NCBI GenBank assembly: GCA_021234155.1
Contig: JAJEKV010000192.1
Coordinates: 331,001 to 395,000, forward strand
Source: Isoetes taiwanensis
Lineage: Eukaryota; Streptophyta; Lycopodiopsida; Isoetales; Isoetaceae
DNA length: 64,000 nt
Direction: 5' to 3'
A program made the translations under genes and the position numbers. Shown piece after piece: positions 1 through 9,089 of this stretch (position 1 is its first letter; every line of letters starts with the position of its first letter). The notes beneath the pieces were generated by a model. It had not been told where the DNA came from. It made no database searches and saw only the letters and a program-made list of their open reading frames with translations.

Positions 1-776
1 TCCTCGTCTGTCAAACCACAGTAAACTACACAAAGGACCGAGAGGTATCTCGGGTTGTTCTTTTCCTTGTACAGTTGCCTTCTAGCTTTGAAGCTATGGT
101 TTTCCCCCAAGACATAGTGCATATAGGTGTCAGTGTTTTTCCTGTCATAGTCTTTGGGGTCAATGCACTGGGTTCTGTCCACAAGGAAAACAATCGGAGC
201 TACATGTGTATTTGGGTTACTCTTGATACTATCCTTTAGGTTTCTTAGATGGTCGGCATAAATTTTACGGACCTGAAGGGGCCTCTCTCCAGCTTCCTTC
301 TTGGGTGGCAACCTCATTGACGTCACAGGCAAGTAAATTATGCCTTGCATGTACTTATGCTTGTTTATTTCTTCCATTCTTTCTGAGGTTTTATCCACCT
401 TTTTCTTCTTTATGGCCACCCCTGGTCCCTTTCCTTTGCCCTTCTTCTTCTTGGAGCTTTTCTCTAGAACAAGTTCCACATCAATTTGCTGCACCTTGCG
501 TTTCTTTGGTTCTTTGGCTACAATGGTGCCTCCAGGCCTGCTCCTATGTTGCTGCTTGGGGCTGCCTTCCGAATCTATTGAACTTGGAGCTTCTTCGTCT
601 TGACTCGCACCGCCAACGTCTCCCCTTTCTTCTTCAACAAACTCGTCCTCAGAGGCCCTGTAAGTGAAGTCTTCACTTTGTGTAAAACACACCCTTTTAA
701 TAATGTCGGTGAGCCTCTGCTTATTAATGTATTGTGCTATATATTTGTACAGTACATTTGGGTTCACCTCGCCAGT
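1..776 (-). CDS. Exon of a ParB/sulfiredoxin-fold-like protein (partial, runs off left edge)
   Basis: The minus strand is open for about 258 codons from 776 to the window edge. A stop codon lies just upstream at 779-777, and the same TAG reads as a splice acceptor (TTCTTTAG before position 776), so this is probably an internal exon. The first 100 residues are acidic and low complexity (EDEFVEEERGD), followed by lysine-rich, nuclear-signal-like runs (KEPKKRKVQQ, KKKKGKGKG). From about residue 150 comes an ordered part: GIIYLPVTSMRL, VRKIYADHLRNLKDSI, APIVFLVD, YMHYVLGENHSFKARRQLY. The order L..SI, then a P-I-V strand, then G.NH...A..QL resembles the ParB/sulfiredoxin nuclease-like fold, in which G-x-H/R-x6-A binds phosphate. 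The fold call is by eye. It may be a host gene or a domesticated or transposon gene. The plus-strand frames over it are shadows. Confidence 0.5.
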
Positions 777-838
777 CTAAAGAATGCCTGATCGACAACA
801 ATGAACCCTTGGGACATCTTAAATGAGAGACGTCCCTG

Positions 839-1593
839 TTGTCCAGACTAGCTGGCAACCTCAGAAACTTCTGTTGTCTTAACTGGTACCAGTTAAGATT
901 ATATCAAGAAAACCCAAAAAATTGTCTTTTATTTGGTGATTTTTCTAATTTACTTGCAGTTAATCAGAAAATGCACCCCAGAACCCACAAGGTGCCAATT
1001 TGGGATAATTTTTCAAAGGTTTCCGGATCTTTATGGCCGATCCCCAATGCTTGAGCAAAGCCAAGCCTTCAGCTTTTCTGGACTTCCCCAAAAACAATAA
1101 GGGAGATTCATTAATTAGGAAAGGCCATTCAGTCTATATTCCAATAAGGAAAAGTCAAGCTCAAATGGAAAAGGAATGTTATGATTCCAAATTGGAAGAA
1201 AAGAAATTGCCAGATAAGCATTCAGCTGGATCAACATCTTTCACAAATTCTGATACAAATAAAAGTGCAAGAGAAACTGAATTGGAAATTTGCAACTCAA
1301 AGCAAATTTTCTTGACTGACAAGATCCACTGCTCGAACCAATTTCAGGTACTTGCAAATTTAAATACTAACCATGATCCTAACTTAATGTTGAGTTTTGG
1401 AAAGCAAGAGAAAATGGACAATTCCTTTGTGTGTAATTCTGCCAATACTTCCACTATTGTTACTCCTGCCCCCTTGCAGAAACCTGCTCCTTTGCAAAAT
1501 TCCCCTTCCATTATACATCTTGAACCTCTCATTGACCTTGATAAAAATCTTCCTCCACCAAATCAAACATCACGGGTCATTTCTCCTGTTTAG
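839..1593 (+). other. Two overlapping unrecognised ORFs (71 and 186 codons)
   Basis: A 186-codon frame (1033-1593, ATG start) encodes a hydrophilic, asparagine/serine/lysine-rich sequence with no family I recognise. The preceding frame (839-1054) contains KVPIWDNFSKV and SLWPIPNA, faintly like the W-x-x-x-P-L-W stretch of plant LINE ORF1 proteins, so the pair may be a frameshifted gag-like relic. There is no supporting zinc knuckle or reverse transcriptase nearby. A repeat array starts directly at its stop codon. Confidence 0.2.
877..898. repeat. Perfect 22-bp palindrome
   Basis: TCTTAACTGG, TA, CCAGTTAAGA reads identically on both strands. It lies about 100 bp upstream of the ParB-like exon, in what would be its intron. 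No function is assigned. Confidence 0.8.
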
Positions 1594-1935
1594 TCAGACT
1601 AATAGTCATTCCATTAGTTAGGTTACTAGTCAAGATAATCATCAGATTATTAGTCAGTGCAATAGTTCAGAACTTAGTCATCAGGATATGCATCAGCATA
1701 CTAGTCAATGCAATACTTAGGTAAATTGTTCAGGATAATGGTCAGATTATTAATCAGTGCAATAGTCACAACTTATTCATCGGGATATTCATCAGCATAC
1801 TAGTCAATGCAATACTCAGGTTAATTGTCAGACCTTACAACAGTTTTTGCATCAGCTGCAGACACATCAGACTGATAGTCAGCATATTTATCAGTCAATT
1901 TTCTCATTAGGCCACTCGTCATCAGGATCATCAAA
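1593..1935. repeat. Degenerate tandem repeat built on TAGTCAG / CATCAG
   Basis: Two copies of a unit of about 95 bp (around 1643-1741 and 1742-1838) share CAGATTATTAGTCAGTGCAA and GCATACTAGTCAATGCAATA with a few substitutions. They are flanked by further loose TAGTCA/ATCAG motifs. This resembles the subterminal repeats of plant CACTA elements, but no CACTA terminus is visible here. Confidence 0.7.
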
Positions 1936-2640
1936 TATATATTTGGTAGGCCACTTGATGCTTATTCTAATGTCTTATGGTCATTCTCTTATAGTGAATC
2001 TTGCCTTCTAGATTTAATAAACTCATGAAAAGTCGCATTTAATTAAAGTGGGTCACATGCGATTTCCATTTTTTTTTTTTTGGAACCTTGTTATTGTACA
2101 CAAAAAGGATGCATGAATTATTATTGTCTGAAAAGAAGACTTTTTTCTTGTGTGAATAGAAAACTTAAGGAATAAAAATAGCCTCGATTTCCCAAATTGT
2201 AAGCCGAGAAACTAAAAACACATCTAAAACCAATGGAATTGTTTCCTCTCTCCAAATAAAGTGCTAGTATTCAATGAATTTTTATTCATAAATAATATCA
2301 TTAGAATTTATTTTATAGTGGACGAAGAGACCATGGCCGTCGTGCTGTCACAACGATTACACTCTTTTCATACATGGACCATCTAATGGGAACAACATGT
2401 GGAGCACCCTCCGAACTGTTCCAAGCCACGGGAGAAACTTAAAAACGACATAAATTTATACGAGGAGATGCTTCATGGGCTGTTCAATCGATGTCACCAC
2501 TCTCTTCTCACCTCCTTTCTTCAATGAAGGGGCATTTCTATTGCTCTCGAGCATGTACTATCTGGTCGGGATAAGGACTGCAGAAGACAAAATCAAGTTA
2601 GTCAAGTGCTGCCATAGACAAGACAATCAGAATTAAAAAA
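1936..2640. other. AT-rich non-coding sequence
   Basis: No reading frame, splice-supported exon or repeat can be supported here. It contains homopolymer runs (T at 2068-2079, A at 2636-2650). Confidence 0.5.
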
Positions 2641-2659
2641 AAAAAAAAAACAAAAAAAG

Positions 2660-3150
2660 TTCTGAAGGCCATTTTAGAGTGAAAAACGCAGTTATGGGGC
2701 CCTTCAAAGTGAAAAATGTAGGTCTGAGATCCTCTCTCACGAGTCGAGAAAGGCAGCTTAGAGTGAAAAACGCAGTTCTGAAGCTCTTCAAAGTGAGAAA
2801 CGTAGATTTGAGGTCCTTTCTCGACTCGCGCAAGTCGAGGAAGGTAGCTCAGAGTAAATAACGCAGTTCTAAGGCCCTTCAAAGTGAAAAATGCAGATCT
2901 GAGTCCTTAAGGCAGCTTCGAGTGAAAAACGCAGTTCTGAGGCCCTTCAAAGTGAAAAATGCTGGTTGGAGTCGAAAAAGGCAGCTCAGAGTAAAAAATG
3001 CAAATCTAAGGCCCTTCAGAATGAAAAATGAAGGTTTAGGTCCTTTCTCAACTCGCGAGTCGAGAAAGGCAGTTCAAAGTGAAAAATGCAGTTCTCGGAC
3101 CCTTCAAAATAAAAAAACGTAGGTCGTGAAAGGCAGCTCAGATTGAAAAA
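2660..3150. repeat. Tandem array of ~90-bp units with a CTCGACTCGCGAGTCGAG core
   Basis: About five units repeat the order AGAGTGAAAAACGCAGTTCT, GGCCCTTCAAAGTGAAAAAT, GTCCTTTCTC, then a GACTCGCGAGTC palindrome and GAAAGGCAGCT. Some copies lack the palindromic part. Each unit has two related half-units (GTGAAAAACGCAG and GTGAAAAATGCAG). The short ORFs on both strands are by-products of the repeat. Confidence 0.85.
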
Positions 3151-4330
3151 CAAGCCAAAGGTTCTTTTTGCAAAGCACCATTTCAAAATGGTTCACAAAA
3201 TCTATTAAACTTATATGTTAAACCTATGAAAGCTATGCATTAAAATTTATGCGTCAAACCTATGAAATGATTAAACTTATGTAAACCTATACATTAATCC
3301 TATGAAAGCCCATTAAACTTCATAAATGCTTGTTTGCATCGCCTATGTACATATGAAGTTAAACACCCTCATATTATGAAGTTAAATACTCTCCCCTTTT
3401 TCCATAGGTTTTTCAATATATTATTGCGCCTTTTAATATCCCTAATTTTAACTTAGTTTTTTTAATATATTATTATCTTATTAAATAAATATTCCATGGC
3501 CTAGCAAATATCTATCTATCTATTATAATGTTATAGGTTATGTCTTGAATCACGCCCTAAATTGGAGGGCTGAGATTCGATCAGTTGATCCTACAGTTGA
3601 GATTTGATGCAGCAGTAGCACTGTTTAGTTTAGAGCTATGGCACCGTCGAAACAGTAGCTGGTAGATCACAAGGGGCCATCGACTGGGAAGGAAAAGGGC
3701 AAAAGCTAAGGCAGGATAATGGCTAATGCATGGCACAACCCAGATTCGACTACTAGAGCCGATGCATCAGACCAGACTTTTGTTGCCCACATGGGCTTAT
3801 CGAAGCTCTTCTTGAAGAGCTCTTCATCTCATCAGAACGAAGCTCTGTGTCAGGCTTTTCACTTTGGAGCTAGCCGAACCTATCCTTGGTTCCTTCAGGC
3901 AACATTGGAAAGCTCAAAAAATGGACAACCTTCCAGATGTTCATAAAATTACCAAGTTTATGTCAAATATTTTCAGGTATCTTCTATCATGAGAGTAATT
4001 TACTTTGTTGTTTTGTTTGAGGAAACTATTGCATCTGCATGTATAATAAGAATGCTACATTTCACTAGAGAAGTGTATGTTTGGCTGGGTTGATTGATAC
4101 AATCTCATCAGTCAATAGAACAATTTGATATGCACCTATTATTGAATATAATATCATCTGCTTTGGACAGATAAATGGGAACATCAAACTTTTGTGTGGT
4201 GAACACACAAAATTTTGCTTGACTGGATTCTTATATATTATCGCCGTAATTTAATAAACATTATAGCATTATGCCTTATCAAATACTTGCAATTTATAGA
4301 AACATTGAATATGCTATCTAATAAAGAAAT
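3151..4330. other. Intergenic, no supported gene
   Basis: AT-rich sequence with a short array of TATGAAA/TTAAACTTATG motifs (3185-3320). A 75-codon frame at 3719-3946 has no recognisable motif. This stretch could hold upstream exons of the aldo/keto reductase pseudogene, but none is recognisable. Confidence 0.4.
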
Positions 4331-4344
4331 ACATTTGTTTCCAG

Positions 4345-4720
4345 GTTGAAATTGACTCTAGCCACTATAGAGGAGGGTGTTCCCTGTTTAATGGATGTAT
4401 TGAAAGCGGCCAAATTATGCCTTGAACAATTACAATGGTGGGATTATAGCATTCCTGGCATGGTGGACACTGCCAAAATTCTCACTGATTTGAGGGAGAA
4501 AGGCATGATTTCTAGCATTGGTACTATAAATATGAACATAGAAGCATAGATAAGATAGTAGATGCAGGCGTGCTTACTGTATGCAACCAGGTTCAATTCT
4601 CATTGCTGGACAGGAGGCCCCTTAGATACATGGTATGTTACTGGAAGAAGAGAAATATTAAGCTTCTAGGATAGGGGTCTCCATGTGGAGGCTTACTTCC
4701 AGATAATATAGTGGAGAGGG
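4345..4720 (+). pseudogene. Aldo/keto reductase fragment
   Basis: After a plausible splice acceptor (TTTCCAG ending at 4344) the frame reads LEQLQWWDYSIPGMVDTAKI, then LTDLREKGMISSIGTINM. After a stop, the next piece reads DAGVLTVCNQVQFSLLDRRP, and in yet another frame CGGLLPDN follows. These match, in order, the plant NADPH-dependent aldo/keto reductase segment around the HWWDY substrate strand, LxxLKExGKIxxIG, the NQVQxSxxDxRP strand and the GGLLSxK loop. The TIM-barrel catalytic Asp, Tyr and Lys and the N-terminal half are missing, and there are stops and shifts, so this is a dead partial copy. Confidence 0.7.
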
Positions 4721-5012
4721 TAAGAAAGGCATGTTTGGACTGTCAAGTTCGCCCTTTTCCCGATTTGAACACGTTCAAAGGGCAGAAGAAATCCTTTGCT
4801 GCCATATGGGCCTTGGGTTTGCAAGTGAAAGCAAGATTCATAATGGAACTGGAGACATTGTCATTAAACGAGAAGTATTCTTTTCACATCCAGAGATGCA
4901 ACAGAACTTTTCCATAGGTGCCCCATAGAGGCAATTGTATATGTCATGGAAGAAATGAAATTTGAGATCGAGCTCATTAAGCCTGCATTCCCATACTCAA
5001 AATGCATTTGTC

Positions 5013-5160
5013 GTGCTCAGAATGCAGGCTCAATTAGAAGGAGCAACATTGATAAAGAAGCAGCCATAGCCAGACCTTCCCTCATTGTCATGCTCAGAAT
5101 GCAGACTCAATTAGCAGGAGCAACATTGATAAAGAAGCAGCCATAGCCAGACCTTCCCTG
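5013..5160. repeat. Tandem duplication, period ~78 bp
   Basis: TGCTCAGAATGCAG through CAGACCTTCCCT occurs twice in a row (about 5013-5090 and 5091-5158), differing by only a few bases, so it is recent. Confidence 0.85.
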
Positions 5161-5929
5161 TATGCCTAAGGTGCACAAAATTTTAGCATCTTATTTATTT
5201 TCCAATGCTTTCTCAATATCCAGGATAGAGACAAATCGAAAAACTAAAGGTGAAGGTCTGTTTTATTCATGGCAACAACATTTTCATTGACTCTTATCTT
5301 GATGATCAATGTAGAATAGTGTAGAACTACATACTAATATGCAGATTCTTTTAAAAAGATGCAAAAGCTCATTACATGGTGAAAGCGGATTTATTGTGAT
5401 GTTTGCTCCATAAGTTTTGTAGTCATGCTTTAATATAGGAAAAATAGGATTCTGAGAAAAAAAATTTCTGAGGAAAAAATAAGATTCTTTTTTTTTAAAC
5501 AAAGGGGTAAAAAAGGTCATTCTAGTGGTTGAAGTTCGCCACCTATATGAAGAAATATGAAAATATGCTATATATTTTCACAATTTAGACAAGTGTCAAC
5601 TATTAAATGATTTGGAGATTACTTGCTAGAAATTTGACACCTCATCATTTTTATCAACAATTTTATTACTAAAAGTTGACACGTATGTGAAATTTAAAGA
5701 TGGACACTACAATTAATGAGGGAAGGAGTGGTGACGTTGCATTTATTACATAGCTTTCTACAAAGCTTCTTTCTTGTGCCTCGAATTCAAATGGACGTAT
5801 CTCCTTACCGGGGCGACAGATCAAGGCGAAACCTATGTCCTCAAATTCCTCTCATTGAGAGCTTTCTAAGGGCTGATAGATTGCTAGCGTTTTGTCATTG
5901 TTGGAGCCAATGTGATCGAAATAGAGAAT
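5161..5929. other. AT-rich intergenic
   Basis: No supported gene. An 83-codon plus frame (5716-5967) runs into the following repeat and has no recognisable motif. Confidence 0.4.
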
Positions 5930-6312
5930 CTTTATGGAATCTTAGGGAACATGTGGTATTTTCATAGAATTTAAGGAATGTTAAGAGAATCTTGAGGAAT
6001 CGTATGAGAATCTAGAGGAATCTTAAGAGAATCTTGGAGAATCCTTATAGAATCTTAGATGATCATTATAAAATCTTTCAGAATCTAGGGATACATTTAT
6101 AGAATCTTAGAGAATCAAGAGGAATCTCAAGAGCATCAGGGGTTTTCCTAGAGCCTTAGAGAGTCTAAAGGAATCTTAAGAATTTTTCATGAAACCTTAA
6201 AGAATCTAAAGGAATCTTAAGAGGTGAGGGGAATCTTATATTTGAATCTAGGCGAATCCTTATAGAATCTTAGAGAACCTAAGGAAAACTTTCACAGAAT
6301 CTAAGGAAATCT
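5930..6312. repeat. Short-period GAATCTTA / GAGAATC repeat
   Basis: Over about 380 bp the motif AGAATCTTAGAGAATCTAAG recurs in degenerate form roughly every 20 bp (for example 6000-6060, 6095-6130, 6195-6260). The periodic, A/G-rich plus strand stands out from its flanks. Confidence 0.8.
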
Positions 6313-7697
6313 TTATCCCGCTCTAATGCCTGCTACTTCTTTAAGATCATGAAGCCATGATCCAACCAGACCAGCCCGTCCTGTAGCACATGCCATTGCT
6401 GCAATGTCGTGGTTGCCGGCAATTGTAGCTTTTAGAACTATGAATATGTTCATAGGTTTCTTCCTGTCCCTTACAAGATTCAAACAGAATTCCAACCAAT
6501 AAGTGAGCAGTAGAGAGAAATATCCGCAGCGGCTAGCTGCTGCGATAAATTTCTTATAGTACATAATTTATATCTTTTTGAGGACGTTATATGGAGTCAA
6601 ATCATTTTATGCCCTCCCAATATTATTTCCATGGGAGGAAGTGAACTACTCTTTATAAGGAGTCCATTTCACGATGCCACCTCCATTTACTTGCCACCAT
6701 TTAATGATTATAAAAATCAAGGGATGCCTTCTCACTTGTAAGCTCCCATTAGCTTTCTTGGTGCTTAAATTCATTTGTAGTTTTGGCATGGCATACACTT
6801 GATGGTGAAATAGCCTCTTCATGCTTGGCCATTAGAAGTTTTTCTAATGGTCGTAAGATGTAAGATGCATTCTGAGACTCAGTAAAGGTCCACAGCAGGC
6901 AATTTCATTATGTTTCAGACTGCCATTATAAACCATAATGGCCTAATCTTTCCTTAGGTTTGAAAGTTACAGTTTTTTTGATGTTTTGAAACAATAGAAG
7001 TTTTTCCAGCTTAAGTGCAGTAACAATATAAGGAATTTACATCTAAACTTCAATAGTAATACAAGTTTTTCAAAAAAGTAATTTCCATTGCATTCAAAAG
7101 TTCTGAAGTACAAGATTAGTGATCTTCGTTCCAGAAATACAAAAAACAATGATCCCTACGAAAACCTACAAGAAAAAAACAGAACAATGTTAGAATATTG
7201 ACAAAATAATCTAAGATTACAATAATAATGCCTACAATTTTGAAGATCGGCGCCTCCAAACACTTGCCAACGACGCTAAACAAGGAAAAAGCAAGTTAAA
7301 ACTTGCATGCAACAGGCTTTATCAAGAACATGCAAGAAACCTTTCTACAGACGCCATCGTCGGACAAGAAAGCAACGAGCACCATAGCCCAGATCAAAAA
7401 ATCACAAAACTTGTCAAGAAACTTCTAAAACATCTCAAAACTTCGCCAAACTTCACCAAACTCCGTCAGCAAGTAGCAACAGCAGATTGAAGCCCAGCGC
7501 CGGCCAAAAAACCGAGCGCCATAGCTGAGCTTAGAAAAAGACAGACCGCCATCGCCCAGAGTTCGACGATAATGCAGAAAAAGGAAAGCTGACATCAAGA
7601 AAAAAAACAGCTTTTATACCTCTGCCACATCACCGCACACGGTGGCGGACGAATTTGCCTGCAGTGGACCTTTACATCTGCAGTGGACCTTTACATC
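6313..7697. other. Intergenic; unrecognised short minus-strand frame
   Basis: An 83-codon minus frame (6313-6564) starts right at the repeat boundary and reads LVRDRKKPMNIFIVLKATI and GRAGLVGSWLHDLKEVAG. I do not recognise it. From 7240 to 7600 the composition is richer in GC, with repeated CGCCAT and GCGCC words, and may be promoter or LTR sequence. At 7660-7697 a 19-bp unit beginning TGCAGTGGACC is duplicated in tandem. Confidence 0.3.
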
Positions 7698-7828
7698 GGG
7701 TAATGGCCGAGAGCACAGGCCGTTTTGGCATATAATGGCCTTGGTGGCGGTCCATTATATGCCAAAACGACCTGGCCCGCCGCCCAGACAATTATATGCC
7801 AAAATGGCCTGCTCTCGGCCATTACCCC
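7698..7828. repeat. Foldback / MITE-like inverted repeat
   Basis: GGGTAATGGCCGAGAGC (7698-7714) is mirrored by GCTCTCGGCCATTACCCC (about 7811-7828). Each arm continues inward with the ATTATATGCCAAAA / TTTTGGCATATAAT pair. A second inverted copy of the inner arm lies at 7751-7772. The structure would fold into a stem of about 35 bp with a branched loop, typical of a small MITE or foldback element. No clear target duplication was found. Confidence 0.75.
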
Positions 7829-9089
7829 CTCCATATGTCCGCTATAAATGCATTTTGCATTTTGCATATCATAAACTGTCTTGGTGTCAAACTAGACAAT
7901 TTGGTTATCTAATATTATAATTTGCTTTGCTTAGATTCCAAAAGGATATGCTAATATGCCCTCCATCACCATGTAATACTTAGCCATTTACACCATATAT
8001 TCTCTCTCCTAGATTCTTCATCATCAGCACAAATCTATGATGGGGTCAAATGCCATTTTCCATATCATATGATTCTGAAAGCTTTGCATCAAGTCAATAT
8101 GCAAGTCAATTCATTCATCCTCTCTTCTGGAAACAGATGAACCAAAATATTCTCTGAAATACAAGTTGACATATGAAGGAAATTGCATGCCACATTATTC
8201 TATCCCATACATTATATTCTCTTACAAAACTTATGAAGCTGAATGGTTCACTGAAATTATTTGAGAAGAATGAGACAGAAGAAGCTCGAACAGCAGATAA
8301 ATTGCTTTTTAGGATCAGAACATAAGTTCAGCAAAGCTTGCAGTGTTTGGAACTTCATGCAAACAAAGACAGAGTTTCCTGTCAACAAAAATAGGCTTCG
8401 GAGACAAAACTGTGGTTTCTCTTCTCGACAACAAACTCAAAATCCAAAATCTCCACAGGCACAGGAGAGACAGATCTCAGAGATACAACTCTTATTTGGA
8501 CAAGGCCCGAAGTGAAGGAAATACGATGGGCAAGATATTGTGTTAGAAGAGAGAAGAGAAGGTTCTGTGCCACTTAATGCTACTTTGAGAATCCATGAAA
8601 TTACATACTAGTTATGATGTATGCTGTTGACCAATGGAATTTTACAATCTCCTAGTGGCTGCTACATCTATTCTTATGGATTCCATGCAGTCCTTCGAAT
8701 GCGTTCTATAATAATATGATGCATCTGTTTCTACACTCACATTGGTAGCCTACCTTGTCGCAAGAACTTTGTGCACTGCTGTTGCGTATTTGGCATTCAC
8801 TTCTCCTGTTATGTACACCTCATTGCTTGAGCTTTAGTTGGTTGCTGATGCATGCAGTCGTCTTCCGCTTGCATAACCTGTGGCCTCCGAAGTGAAGGGC
8901 CATAATAGAGGGCCAAAGGATCATGCTTCGTCCGGAACCTCGCCATCTCCTTGTGTTACTTATTTGGCAAAGTAGATTAGCACAGCCTGGGTCCGAGTTC
9001 TTTTAATAGCTGTTGGGAAATTGATGACTTCCTGGTGTAATATCCCCAGGCATATCCCTTCATCCAGATACCTTGTGTAAGTCCTTACG
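7829..9089. other. Intergenic, downstream of the PPR gene
   Basis: No supported gene. The minus strand from about 9089 to 8900 could be former coding sequence of the PPR gene (a missing E/DYW tail), but it has stops in every frame and shows no DYW signature. Confidence 0.35.

Noticed and set aside
305-791. Plus-strand ORFs of 120, 87 and 63 codons
   Set aside because: They are antisense to the longer, compositionally convincing minus-strand exon at 1-776.
2660-3150. Repeat array as CRISPR
   Set aside because: Units are contiguous, degenerate and lack unique spacers; the context is eukaryotic.
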